Shown here: in pieces, positions 33,903 to 42,520 of the stretch | Layout of the letters: the number at the start of each line of letters is the position of its first letter | Numbering within the stretch: position 1 is the stretch's first letter | Source: Wenzhouxiangella sp042310355 | GTDB lineage: Bacteria; Pseudomonadota; Gammaproteobacteria; Xanthomonadales; Wenzhouxiangellaceae | Assembly (NCBI RefSeq): GCF_042310355.1 | Contig: NZ_JBHJMR010000006.1 | Coordinates: 62,001 to 126,000 of the forward strand | DNA: 64,000 nt | Direction of reading: 5' to 3' | Translations under genes and position numbers: made by a program | Notes under the pieces: generated by a model | Databases searched by the model: none | What the model was told of the DNA's origin: nothing | Seen by the model: the letters and a program-made list of their open reading frames with translations, nothing else

Positions 33903-34066
33903 GAAAACCAGGACACCCACGAATCTGTCTCCCAAAATGGCGAGAAGCGGGACCCAGGGCCGGTCCGCCCATGACTTGTAGGAGATCTCCTACGGACGCA
34001 GGCGACATTCTCCGGCCTGCGCGTCGACAGGTGCGACTTGGCGGAATTCGTGGGTGTCCTGGTTTC
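33903..34066. mobile_element. 164-bp mini-element with both RAYT ends
   Basis: A near-perfect 20-nt inverted repeat: AAACCAGGACACCCACGAAT at the left against ATTCGTGGGTGTCCTGGTTT at the right. Inside is the palindrome GTAGGAGATCTCCTAC and the long-variant insert. There is no coding sequence. It is a MITE- or REPIN-like unit that would need a transposase supplied elsewhere. Confidence 0.8.
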
Positions 34067-34237
34067 GCTGGTTTCGGTGCTGGTTTTGCTGCTGTTCGGC
34101 GCTGACGGGCCGGCCTCTGCGGTTTCATTGGTCGGAGATCGCCTTGTAGCGAGGGCCTTGGGTGCTTAACCGTACAGACCGCCATGTACATCAAGGCGCA
34201 GTCTGACCAATCTATAGCTCACTCTGGAGCACGCACC

Positions 34238-34873
34238 ATGCATAACTATCGCAAAATCGCACTGGCTTTCGCCTTTGCAGTCGTGTTCGCTCCGCTTGGA
34301 ACGTTGTCGGCAGAGGTCGATGCCGCCGAGCAGCAGCAACGGGCATCGGAAGCCCGCCAACAGGACAAGGATCGCCGGAAGGATGCCGACCAGCGTCAGC
34401 TAGACGAGCGTAGTCGTGATCTCCAGCAACGTCAGGAGGACGAGCGCCGCGAGGATGCCGAGCGTCAACGTGAAATGGAGCAACGCCAGGATTCCGAACG
34501 CAGGCAGGAGGCAGAGCGCCGACGTGAAACGGATCAGCGTCAGGATGCCGAGCGCAGACAGGATGCAGAGCGCAGGCAAGACGGTGAGGCTCGTTCCATG
34601 GCCCCGGGGCAGATCCGTGCCGACGAACTGGTCGGCCAGAAAGTCATCAGCCGCCAGAATGACAGGGAAGTCGGCAAGGTCACCGGCTTTGTCATGAATG
34701 AAGACGGGCAGATCGATGCTGTGATAATCGAGCGCGGCGGGTTCCTGGGCTTCTTCACCAGTGAGGTGACGGTGCCGTGGCGCCAGATCGAGATTGCTGC
34801 AGATGGCAACACCATGACGACGCATCTGGACCGCAAACAAGTTCGAAACGCAACGCCCTACGAACGCGACTGA
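34238..34873 (+). CDS. Exported PRC-barrel protein with RQDAER coiled coil
   Basis: 211 residues from MHNYRKIALAFAFAVVF, a signal peptide ending near 'LSAEVDA'; an upstream ATG is in frame but spoils the signal. Residues about 30-125 are a highly charged coiled coil of 'RRQDAE' heptad-like units. Residues about 135-200 are a PRC-barrel: 'ADELVGQKVISRQNDREVGKVTGFVMNEDGQIDAVIIERGGFLGF...VPWRQIEI'. PRC-barrels are small binding or scaffold domains. It probably sits in the periplasm. Confidence 0.85.
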   Translation: MHNYRKIALAFAFAVVFAPLGTLSAEVDAAEQQQRASEARQQDKDRRKDADQRQLDERSRDLQQRQEDERREDAERQREMEQRQDSERRQEAERRRETDQRQDAERRQDAERRQDGEARSMAPGQIRADELVGQKVISRQNDREVGKVTGFVMNEDGQIDAVIIERGGFLGFFTSEVTVPWRQIEIAADGNTMTTHLDRKQVRNATPYERD

Positions 34874-34904
34874 GCCCGTCCGGCACGACCAGATCAACCC
34901 GGCA

Positions 34905-34980
34905 ACAACCAGAGCACCCACGATTCTTCTCGTGACGATGGGTAGGAAACTTCCTGCAGATCGTGGGTGTCCTGGATTTT
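34905..34980. mobile_element. 76-bp mini-element with both RAYT ends
   Basis: Left end ACAACCAGAGCACCCACGAT, palindrome GGTAGGAAACTTCCTGC, right end AGATCGTGGGTGTCCTGG. Only about 15 nt separate the left end from the palindrome. The following 280 nt to the lipoprotein gene show no other feature. Confidence 0.7.
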
Positions 34981-35262
34981 CGCGCGGGTCAGGTCGTCCA
35001 CGATTTGCGCGGGCTCTGCTCCAGAAGCCCTGACAGAGAGCACCCCAAATTACTGCGGCTGGCTGTATTGAATTTCTGCAGATCGCGCTAATTCGGCATT
35101 CTTTATTCTGGACTTATCGCACGCTAGCATGAAGGTTGTGGTAGCGTCTTCAGAATTGGGGCTAATTCGAGGGCTTCTCGAGAGGGGTCGACGAAGAGCC
35201 TTGCCGCTTTGGTGGCCAGATAATAGGGACGCATTGGCGTTGTGGAAGTAGCTGGGGGTCGT

Positions 35263-35637
35263 ATGAGAGTCTTCTTGATTTCATTGTTGTTGCTGATTGC
35301 GGGGTGTTCGATTGATCAGGTGAGAGTCGAACAGCAACTCGCGTCATCTCCGAATCAGGGGGCTGTATTCCAACTACGCACTTCCGCATCGGCAAAGGCC
35401 AGGAACGTGCGAACCGTTGAGCTCAGACGCGACACTCGATGGCGTCTGCTCGGCTCCATCGAACGTGGCACTGTGTTCGAACCACTCGACCAGGTCGTCA
35501 TTGTCAACGGCTACAACGTTCACGAAGCCTACATTGTCGTCCAAGACGATCAACTCGTGGGCTACTATCTGCCGTATGAGAACAGCTTTGTAGAAGCTGA
35601 TGCCGTTGTATTAGAGCTTGTTGAAACTGAGGAGTAA
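35263..35637 (+). CDS. Small lipoprotein
   Basis: 124 residues. MRVFLISLLLLIAGC ends in a lipobox L-I-A-G-C, so a lipidated, membrane-anchored protein is expected. The mature part 'KARNVRTVELRRDTRWRLLGSIERGTVFEPLDQVVIVNGYNVHEAYIVVQDDQLVGYYLPYENSF' looks like a single beta-barrel domain; I do not recognise a family. Its stop is one base before the next gene's ATG, so the two form an operon. Confidence 0.75.
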   Translation: MRVFLISLLLLIAGCSIDQVRVEQQLASSPNQGAVFQLRTSASAKARNVRTVELRRDTRWRLLGSIERGTVFEPLDQVVIVNGYNVHEAYIVVQDDQLVGYYLPYENSFVEADAVVLELVETEE

Positions 35638-35638
35638 C

Positions 35639-36070
35639 ATGAAGTCCAAAGCATACTTGATCCTTGCCGCTATCCTGGTTGTCCTCGTCTCGGGATGTGC
35701 TTCCGGCCCGAGTTTTCGAGACTATGAATCCAGCATTCCACCTCTGTCTGAAGATGCCGGTCGAATCTATATGTACCGAACAGCGGTGGTCGGCGCAGCC
35801 GTTCAACCCAAGGTGAGAGTTGATGGGGAGCCGGTGGGCAAAGCCACGCCACAGGGGTTTTTCTTCGTTGACCTGCCACCCGGTGATTATGAAATTTCTG
35901 CCTCGACAGAGGCTAAACGCAGTCTTACGCTTACCCTTGATCAGCGTGAGATCCGGTACGTCCGACTGGAGATGAAAATGGGATTCATGGCCGGTCACGT
36001 AAAGCCCGTACTGGTTGATGATTCGATCGGTCGCGAAGAGATTCTGGGCACCAAGTACACCGGCGAATGA
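35639..36070 (+). CDS. DUF2846-like lipoprotein
   Basis: 143 residues. The signal 'AYLILAAILVVLVSGC' ends in the lipobox V-S-G-C. The mature domain 'AGRIYMYRTAVVGAAVQPKVRVDGEPVGKATPQGFFFVDLPPGDYEISASTE' is typical of DUF2846 lipoproteins. GAGGAG overlaps the previous gene's end and serves as its ribosome site. The molecular role is unknown. Confidence 0.8.
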   Translation: MKSKAYLILAAILVVLVSGCASGPSFRDYESSIPPLSEDAGRIYMYRTAVVGAAVQPKVRVDGEPVGKATPQGFFFVDLPPGDYEISASTEAKRSLTLTLDQREIRYVRLEMKMGFMAGHVKPVLVDDSIGREEILGTKYTGE

Positions 36071-36169
36071 ACAATTGACCCGGTGGCAATCTACATTGCC
36101 GCCGCGTCGAGGCGCACAACTTTTGAGTCATCCTCGATCGCCGGGCCTGGGAGAAGGAAAAATCAGCGG

Positions 36170-36290
36170 GAAAAGCCAGGACACCCACGTTTTTCGCCAC
36201 TAGGAAAATGTCGTGGCTATTTGTAGGAGATTTCCTACAAATCTCCGAGACATCTTCCTAAAGGCGGATATTTTGGGTGTCCTGGTTTTC
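36170..36290. mobile_element. 121-bp mini-element with both RAYT ends
   Basis: Left end GAAAAGCCAGGACACCCACG, central palindrome GTAGGAGATTTCCTAC, right end TTTTGGGTGTCCTGGTTTTC. Its right end lies against the ligase-like gene: the terminal repeat is in frame as 'VSWFS' just upstream of that gene's ATG. Confidence 0.7.
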
Positions 36291-36303
36291 CGTTCGATTG
36301 GTG

Positions 36304-37512
36304 ATGAGTGCGTCAAACGGAGCGGTCATGGATGACGCTGACAAAGAGGAAGCAAGAGCGGATCATCGCCCGGTCAGCTGTGCCGCCGTCGCCTTGGCGC
36401 TGGCCTGGTTGTCGTTAGCGCTACCTGGTGCGCCTGCTTCGGCGCCGGTCGTTACGCTTGGGATTGGTCTTGTGCTCAGTGCCGCTTTCGAGCGTTGGCA
36501 CCAGCACTGGTTCAACGCCCGTGCCATCAGCCTGGTGGCATTCGCCATGGTCTGGATCGTCGCCATGCTGGCCGCAGACGCCCCTGCTTTGTCGGCCTCG
36601 CGCAGTGCAGCCTGGCTGGCTGGGGCGATTGTTCTGCTGTTGTGTCAGGTCCGTTTTCGCAGCGCTGATTTCTTGCTTATTGGCACTGGCTTGTATGCTG
36701 CCGGCCTGCTATCGGCCGCTGCTGTCTTGCTTCATTCACGCGGGGCAGACCCAGCGCAGACAGTTATCGATCAGCTCGACAGCATCTTGCTGGTGGTGCC
36801 CAACGATATCGCCATCGCCGCGCTATTGGTGCCGCTGATCATGTTGACGCCACTATCTCAGCGGGCTCGCTGGTGGGCGCTAGGGTTGGGGCAGCTGATG
36901 GTGCTGCTTGCGGCCATCGCGCTGCATAGCCGGCTTGGCATTTTGACCATCTTGATCACAACGGCAAGCGCTATAATGCAGCGGCGGCCTGGATTGGCTG
37001 TTGGCTGGCTTGGCGTTATCGGTATTGGTATTGGCCTGGCTCTAGCGCTGCGGGAGCAATGGGCGGCCTGGATAGGCTCCGGAGACTCGATCGCCGTTCG
37101 CTGGACGCTTTGGCAGTCGGCTTGGGGGATGTTTGTGGATCAGCCGTGGTTTGGGATCGGTCCGCAGCTGTTCGGTGAACAGTTGGCGGCCTACCTGGTT
37201 GCACCGCTGGCCGATACTCGCGCCATGCCATGGCCGCACAACTTGTGGTTGGAAACCTTGCTAGGTCTTGGTATCGTGGGCGGCGTGGTTTTCGTGGGGG
37301 TTCTGTTACTGCATGTCAAAGCGCTTATCAGTCTGAACCGTCGCTTTGCCGTGCCGCTAATTGTCTCCGGTACCGGCTGGATTTGCCTGGCAACGTTTGA
37401 AGCAAGCTGGCTGCGTTTTGGCGTGGTTATGCATTTTACGACTTGGTGTGCACTGCTTGGTGCCGCCTATTCAGTGACGAGAGGGGCTGACGATGAAATC
37501 GAATTTTGGTAG
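36304..37512 (+). CDS. O-antigen ligase/polymerase-like membrane protein
   Basis: 402 residues with about ten hydrophobic segments. The Wzy_C-like region is 'AVRWTLWQSAWGMFVDQPWFGIGPQLFGEQL...MPWPHNLWLETLLGLGIVGG', typical of the O-antigen ligase family (loop with R, G-x-G, H-N). No polysaccharide cluster surrounds it, so the substrate is open. The start is uncertain: ATG 36304 or 36328, and sequence before 36304 belongs to the mini-element end. Its last 20 nt overlap the DUF11 gene. Confidence 0.8.
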   Translation: MSASNGAVMDDADKEEARADHRPVSCAAVALALAWLSLALPGAPASAPVVTLGIGLVLSAAFERWHQHWFNARAISLVAFAMVWIVAMLAADAPALSASRSAAWLAGAIVLLLCQVRFRSADFLLIGTGLYAAGLLSAAAVLLHSRGADPAQTVIDQLDSILLVVPNDIAIAALLVPLIMLTPLSQRARWWALGLGQLMVLLAAIALHSRLGILTILITTASAIMQRRPGLAVGWLGVIGIGIGLALALREQWAAWIGSGDSIAVRWTLWQSAWGMFVDQPWFGIGPQLFGEQLAAYLVAPLADTRAMPWPHNLWLETLLGLGIVGGVVFVGVLLLHVKALISLNRRFAVPLIVSGTGWICLATFEASWLRFGVVMHFTTWCALLGAAYSVTRGADDEIEFW

Positions 37513-38365
37513 GGCATTACTCGGCAGCTTTGGAATGCTGGTGGCGGTTTGGGGCGTTGGTGCACCTGGTAGCCTGGAGAAACTGACCATGCTTGGCTAC
37601 TACGATGAGGTAGACCTGAATCTGAGCTTCGACGGGCCGGCACCAGATGCCGTTGTCGCCGGTACGACAGTGTCGCTGAACCTGGTTGTCGCCAACAACG
37701 GCGAGTCGGGCGCCAGCGACGTTGAACTGCTGTTTGCCTCTGATTCGTTGGTGCACGTTGTCGAAGCCTCTTGCCCTGTCTACAGCGAAACCTTTTGCCG
37801 GGTTGGCGAGCTCCCCGCCGGGAGCGCCGAGGTGGTAACGGTCACCCTGGCTATCGATCCTGATGCGCTGGGTCGCTCGGATTTTCTGGTCGCGGCGGAA
37901 TCCAGCCAAGTTGAGGGCAACCCAGGTGATGAACTGGCGCAGCAGGTGCTGACCATCGTTGAGGAGGCCGATGTTGCCATCGAGTTTTCCGACGATCCTG
38001 AGGTGGTCGGGCCAGGCGGACAGGCGATCGTGTGGCTTAGTGTTTATAACTCTGGGCCCAGCAACGCCTATGGCATTCGAGTCGGTTTCGATCCTGAAGC
38101 GTTTTCGATCGATGCCTGGGACTGTTTTTCCGTCGGCAGCTTTGACTGTTTGGCATTCTCCGGCGAAGGGCCAATCAACCAGAACATCAACATTGGCGCG
38201 GATGGGTCGATTCACTATCGCTTACGGCTGACAGCGCCGCTTAGTGAAGGTCAGCGCGAGCTGACCGCTAGCGCCAGCTATGTGCGCGACATCCTGCCGT
38301 CTAACAATACCGTGGTGCGCGAATTGCGGATTGAAGACAGGATGTTTACGGATAGGTTTGAGTAA
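37493..38365 (+). CDS. Exported DUF11-type protein ending in FTDRFE
   Basis: 290 residues. A signal-like N-terminus (MKSNFGRALLGSFGMLVAVWGVGAPG) is followed by two immunoglobulin-like units: 'VVAGTTVSLNLVVANNGESGASDV' and 'VVGPGGQAIVWLSVYNSGPSNAYGI'. Each has a Cys pair near 'ASCPVYSETFC' or 'WDCFSVGSFDC'. The C-terminus IEDRMFTDRFE carries the recurrent motif. The start lies inside the ligase-like gene, so the two are translationally coupled. The C-terminal half plus 3' flank is duplicated at 41759-42409. Confidence 0.8.
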   Translation: MKSNFGRALLGSFGMLVAVWGVGAPGSLEKLTMLGYYDEVDLNLSFDGPAPDAVVAGTTVSLNLVVANNGESGASDVELLFASDSLVHVVEASCPVYSETFCRVGELPAGSAEVVTVTLAIDPDALGRSDFLVAAESSQVEGNPGDELAQQVLTIVEEADVAIEFSDDPEVVGPGGQAIVWLSVYNSGPSNAYGIRVGFDPEAFSIDAWDCFSVGSFDCLAFSGEGPINQNINIGADGSIHYRLRLTAPLSEGQRELTASASYVRDILPSNNTVVRELRIEDRMFTDRFE

Positions 38366-38493
38366 CCACTTTCGGCGCTGCTGAAAGCGGTTGGCGGGAC
38401 ATCGGCATCTGCTGAAAATGAGCCCGAAGTGGCTGCGACTTGGAATCGCGAGCGCTGTACCGGCCGTCTGGAGTCCGATTTCAAGCAGGCGCT
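37843..38493 (+). repeat. Source copy of a 651-bp partial duplication
   Basis: This segment aligns without gaps to 41759-42409, with roughly 20 substitutions by eye. It includes the second half of the DUF11 gene and about 120 nt of RAYT left-side sequence behind the stop codon. Confidence 0.85.
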
Positions 38494-38540
38494 GTCGAAG
38501 CCGCAGAGAAAGGTGCGCCGGACGCAGCGGCGGAGCCGCA
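38385..38540 (-). mobile_element. Collapsed RAYT remnant
   Basis: Subterminal sequence (GGCGGGACATCGGCATCTGC, as in copy B) without the outer left end is joined at about 38483 to minus-strand codons RCVRRTFLCGFDSA, which are RAYT residues 22-35. Nearly all of the element is deleted. Confidence 0.65.
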
Positions 38541-38602
38541 TAGGCAATGAAGTGCTCGCGGTTTGCGCGGAACGACGACCCGGCCTGCGTGAGCGAGCCC
38601 CG

Positions 38603-40936
38603 TCAGTCCGGAGCGATGCCGATCTGCATGGCGACAAGTTCACCCTCGCCCGAATCGACTTCGACCGGTTCCAGCAGACGCAGGCGCCGTGCGGCGATGC
38701 CCCGATCGGTTTCCGACGCCATGAGCGCGTCCCGGACCGCAGCCGCTCGGGCGTTGCCGAGAGCCTTCAGGTCCTCGTCCGTGAGCGGCTGTGCGGCAAC
38801 GACTTGTTCGGCCAGGTGGTTGCGGTAGGACGGGGCGTCGAAGGTCTCTTCCTCCGGCGAGTCCTCACCTGCCGTGGTGAAGCGTGCTCGCACCTTTTCC
38901 AGGGTCGTGTCGGGGTAGTAGTCGGCGAACATCTCCTCGACGATTTCGAGGGTGGCCTCGGCCGAGAGACTGGGATCGTCGATCTTGCGGTCCAGGCGTT
39001 TCCGCAGCTCGTCCATGGCGCTGCGACGCTGCAGTGGCGGACCGTCGAGCGCCGGGTCGAAGGCGCCGGGGAGTTCCAGGGCCAGTGCCGGACGCTTTTC
39101 GAGGGCCTTGCGAAGCGTGTCGATGCGCTCGCGCATGGGGGCTGTCAAGTCACTGCGACCGGCCGGGAACGTGACCGTCCCGAGGTCCTCGTCTTCCGTG
39201 CCGACGAGGCTCGCAAGAAACCGGAAGGGTGCCGTCACGATCGAGCCGATCGCGTCACCTATTGCCTGCCGGATGACCTGCCCGAAACCGAACTCCGGAT
39301 CACCCATGCTTCCGGTCACCGGCAGGTCGAGATTGATCACGCCGTCCTCGTCCTTGAGCAGGGCCAGGGCCATGTCGAGTGGCAGGTCCATCGCATTGGG
39401 AGCTTCCATCCGTTCGCCCAGTTCCAGATCCCGCAGGACGAGGTTGTTTTGCCCGTCGAGCTGCCGATCCGTGATCGTGTAGTCGAGATCGAGATCCATC
39501 GTGCCTGACGCGATCCGGCGCCCCGCGAAGCGCACCGTGTAGGCGGAATAATCGGGAATCCGGAGATTGCGGAAGTTCAGTTCGAGGTTCGTCTCGCGCA
39601 TCGGCTGCCAGGCGTTGATGGTGCCACCAACGCTGGCCCGACCGTAGTCTTCCACCTGTCCTTCCAGTTGCACCCGGGCCGGCTCGGCGGACTCGGAGCT
39701 GAGCGTGGATACTTCTCCGCTCAATGCCTGGATGTAGGTCGAGAACGGCAGCGGCAGCGAGCGATCCGTGAACCGGACGGAGCCGTTCGTTACCTCGATG
39801 TTCGCAATGGTCATTCCGAGCAGAGTGGAATCAGCACTGCCCCCTTCGGTCGTCGTCTCCGGGTCGATTGCCAGCAGCCGGCCGAAATTGGTGGTCCGGT
39901 CCTCGTGGATCACAATCCGGCCGGACAGGCCTTTGAGCCGGACGGTGTCGGTTTCCAGGCGCCCGTCCCCGAGTCGTAGGTCGAGTCGATCCGTTTGCAA
40001 GGTCTGCCAGCCGATGAGTGTGACGCCATCCGAACTCCTGCTGATGTGAAGGGTATCGATGCCCGCGGTCCCCAGGAACGCAAGCGGCTCATCCTCGTCC
40101 CTGCGGATTGTCCCGTCGAGGTTCAGCGCGCCGCTGTCGATACGGACGATGGCCGCCTGGCGCAGGTACGGCTCGAACGGGGCAATTGCCAGCTCCTCGA
40201 TGCTTGCCTCGCCTTCGAATGCCGGCGTGGGCAATACCTGCACCTGTCCGTCGAAAGCGAACGCACCGCCGCGGGCGAACTGCCCGCTCAGTCGCGCGGG
40301 AAAACGCTCACCCGCCGCCAGCGAGAATCCGTCCACCGCGATGGCAATGTCCTGCAGCGACAGTCGGGTTGGGGTCGGTTCATGGCCGGCTTCCGCCGAC
40401 GGCTCACGTAGGTGGTTAGTGAAATGGAAGGCGGCGTCTTCCACCCGCAAATCCTCGACTCGCAATGTGGGTAGCGAATCCGGTTCGGCCGGCGCTTCGG
40501 CGGAGGCGGCGAACGACTCGACCAGCCGCGTCAGGCGCGTCTCGCCCGAAGTGAAGCGTTCCTCCGCAACCATGAGCCCGTCGAGACCGATCGAGGAAAA
40601 TGTCCACGCCCTGCTGGTCACGCTCGACCACGACAAGTTGGCGGACAGGTGATTCAAGCTGAGCAGGTCGAAATCATCGCCATCCGACAGCGTCAGGCCG
40701 TCTACCCGGAGCATCAGCGTAAAGGGATTGGTGTAAACCCCATCGATCTGCAGCTCGTGCCCCGAACGATCCCGAACCGTATCTACGGCGACGTTCTGGA
40801 TGATCCAGGGCAGAACGAAGAAACCGACCAGGGTGTAGGCAACGCCCACGACAACCAGCCAGAACCGGACCCGGCGCGGACTGAGCCAGCCGGTTCGCAA
40901 GTTGCGGGTGAATCGTCGAGGGAATGTATTGGGCAT
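38603..40936 (-). CDS. DUF748 (AsmA-like) family protein
   Basis: 777 residues starting MPNTFPRRFTRNLRTGWLSP; longer starts would run into the divergent neighbour. One N-terminal transmembrane segment 'FWLVVVGVAYTLVGFFVLPWI' is followed by a long beta-rich periplasmic part: 'VDGLTLSDGDDFDLLSLNHLSANLSWSSV', 'RIVIHEDRTTNFGRLL', 'LPLDMALALLKDEDGVINLDLPVTG', 'FGQVIRQAIGDAIGSIVTAPFRFLASL'. These are DUF748 hallmarks. The C-terminal part after about residue 590 resembles an OmpA-like 'FPAGRSDLTAPMRERID' segment. Relatives are linked to envelope lipid transport or assembly; no specific role is known. Confidence 0.9.
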   Translation of the reverse strand: MPNTFPRRFTRNLRTGWLSPRRVRFWLVVVGVAYTLVGFFVLPWIIQNVAVDTVRDRSGHELQIDGVYTNPFTLMLRVDGLTLSDGDDFDLLSLNHLSANLSWSSVTSRAWTFSSIGLDGLMVAEERFTSGETRLTRLVESFAASAEAPAEPDSLPTLRVEDLRVEDAAFHFTNHLREPSAEAGHEPTPTRLSLQDIAIAVDGFSLAAGERFPARLSGQFARGGAFAFDGQVQVLPTPAFEGEASIEELAIAPFEPYLRQAAIVRIDSGALNLDGTIRRDEDEPLAFLGTAGIDTLHISRSSDGVTLIGWQTLQTDRLDLRLGDGRLETDTVRLKGLSGRIVIHEDRTTNFGRLLAIDPETTTEGGSADSTLLGMTIANIEVTNGSVRFTDRSLPLPFSTYIQALSGEVSTLSSESAEPARVQLEGQVEDYGRASVGGTINAWQPMRETNLELNFRNLRIPDYSAYTVRFAGRRIASGTMDLDLDYTITDRQLDGQNNLVLRDLELGERMEAPNAMDLPLDMALALLKDEDGVINLDLPVTGSMGDPEFGFGQVIRQAIGDAIGSIVTAPFRFLASLVGTEDEDLGTVTFPAGRSDLTAPMRERIDTLRKALEKRPALALELPGAFDPALDGPPLQRRSAMDELRKRLDRKIDDPSLSAEATLEIVEEMFADYYPDTTLEKVRARFTTAGEDSPEEETFDAPSYRNHLAEQVVAAQPLTDEDLKALGNARAAAVRDALMASETDRGIAARRLRLLEPVEVDSGEGELVAMQIGIAPD

Positions 40937-41009
40937 ATAAGAGCATCTTGACATATTCCCACCGAGGCTTCTTGCCAAGGCCGCCGCTGATTCCTTTAAA
41001 CTGCTGCAC

Positions 41010-41654
41010 ATGAGTGCTGTCAACATCGAAATCTGGTCCGATATTGCCTGTCCCTGGTGCTGGATCGGCAAGCGCTCGCTGGAAGCGGCGATCGCAGCCT
41101 CGGACCACCAGGTCGCAATCCGCTGGAGAGCCTTCGAGCTTAACCCGGACGCGCCGGCAGACGCGCCGGAAGCGGTCGACTACGTGGCGCGATTGGCGGA
41201 CAAATACGGCACCAGCCGGGACGAGGCCGAGGGCTTCATCGCACGCATGGTCGAGGCCGGCCGCGGTCGCGGTCTGGACATCCGTTTTGATCGGATCCGG
41301 CCGTCGAACACCTTTGATGTCCACCGGCTTTTGGCGTTCGCCAATGGGCACGAGCGCCAGACCGAGCTGAAGGAAAACCTGTTCAGGGCATATCTGCATG
41401 AAGGGCGGTCCATCTCCGACCCCGAGACCCTGTTGGCGGTCGCGACTGAAACCGGTCTTGCCGCCAGCGACGTGTCGGCGATACTCGACGGGACCGATTA
41501 CGCCGAGGATGTGCGTAACGACGAAGACCTGGCTCGCAAGCTCGGTATCACAGGCGTGCCCTGCTTCGTTTTCAGACAGCTGGACGAGGGCATCTCCGGC
41601 GCGCAACCGCCCGAGGTGCTGGTCGATGCGATGAACAGAGCCGCGCAAAGCTAG
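41010..41654 (+). CDS. DsbA-family oxidoreductase (FrnE-like)
   Basis: 214 residues. The thioredoxin-fold active site is C-P-W-C in 'SDIACPWCWIGKRSLEAAI', the cis-Pro loop is 'GITGVPCFVF', and there is a helical insert between them. FrnE-like members are cytoplasmic disulfide or polyketide-related isomerases, and no signal peptide is present here. Divergent from the DUF748 gene with a 73-nt shared promoter region. Confidence 0.9.
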   Translation: MSAVNIEIWSDIACPWCWIGKRSLEAAIAASDHQVAIRWRAFELNPDAPADAPEAVDYVARLADKYGTSRDEAEGFIARMVEAGRGRGLDIRFDRIRPSNTFDVHRLLAFANGHERQTELKENLFRAYLHEGRSISDPETLLAVATETGLAASDVSAILDGTDYAEDVRNDEDLARKLGITGVPCFVFRQLDEGISGAQPPEVLVDAMNRAAQS

Positions 41655-41731
41655 ACCGGGGGAATCACGGGTGTGCCGATGCCCGGTCCCCAAAGTCCAA
41701 GCACCTGCCGCGACTTTTTCAATAGGCCGAG

Positions 41732-41756
41732 AAATTCGTGTGTGTCCTCGTGTTTG
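41732..41756 (+). repeat. Decayed RAYT right end at the edge of the duplication
   Basis: GAAATTCGTGTGTGTCCTCGTG compares with the consensus AAATCGTGGGTGTCCTGG. It ends two bases before the duplicated DUF11 segment begins, so the duplication junction coincides with an element end. Confidence 0.55.
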
Positions 41757-41758
41757 CC

Positions 41759-42280
41759 ACCCTGGCTATCGATCCTGATGCGCTGGGTCGCTTGGATTTT
41801 CTGGTCGCGGCGGAATCCAGCCAAGTTGAGGGCAACCCAGGTGATGAACTGGCGCAGCAGGTGCTGACCATCGTTGAGGAGGCCGATGTTGCCATCGAGT
41901 TTTCCGACGATCCTGAGGTGGTCGGCCCAGGCGGACAGGCGATCGTGTGGCTTAGTGTTTATAACTCTGGGCCCAGCAACGCTTATGGCATTCGAGTCGG
42001 CTTCGATCCTGAAGCGTTTTCGATCGATGCCTGGGACTGTTTTTCCGTCGGCAGCTTTGACTGTTTGGCATTCTCCGGCGAAGGGCCAATCAACCAGAAC
42101 ATCAACATTGGCGCGGATGGGTCGATTCACTATCGCTTACGGCTGACAGCGCCGCTTAGCGAAGGTCAGCGCGAGCTGACCGCTACCGCCAGCTATGTGC
42201 GCGATATCTTGCCGTCCAACAATACCGTGGTGCGCGAATTGCGGATTGAAGACACGATGTTTTCTGATAGGTTTGAGTAA
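41759..42280 (+). pseudogene. Duplicated C-terminal half of the DUF11 gene
   Basis: Encodes the last about 173 residues of the 37493-38365 protein, ending IEDTMFSDRFE, with a handful of mostly synonymous differences. The signal peptide and first domain are absent. An in-frame ATG at 41738 could give a cytoplasmic product, but the frame upstream is element sequence. The reading frame itself is undamaged. Confidence 0.8.
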
Positions 42281-42295
42281 CCACTTTCGGCGCTG

Positions 42296-42480
42296 CTGAA
42301 AGCGGTTGGCGGGACATCGGTATCTGCTGAGAATGAGCCCGAAGTGGCTGCGACTTGGGATGGCGAGCGCTGTACCGGCCGTCTGGGGCCCGATTTCAAG
42401 CAGGGGCTGAGGTACGGCCCATGCCGTTCAGCCGGCAGTCCAGATCAGGACGGGGCTACCATGGTATTGGCTGTTCTCAT
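42296..42480 (-). mobile_element. RAYT left-side remnant after the duplicated segment
   Basis: Subterminal sequence continues beyond the duplicated part into the transposase tail (GTTCAGCCGGCAGTCCAGAT, GGCTACCATGGTATTGGCTG, minus-strand stop region). The outer left end is missing. It retains more of the element than the source copy at 38385. Confidence 0.65.
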
Positions 42481-42520
42481 TGCCGGCGGTGCTCGAAGCT
42501 CTACCCGGGTTCTCGGGAGC

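Noticed and set aside
41654..41688. GACCGGG...CCCGGTC inverted repeat after the FrnE-like gene as a terminator
   Set aside because: The stem is only 7 bp with a loop of about 21 nt and no T-run follows.
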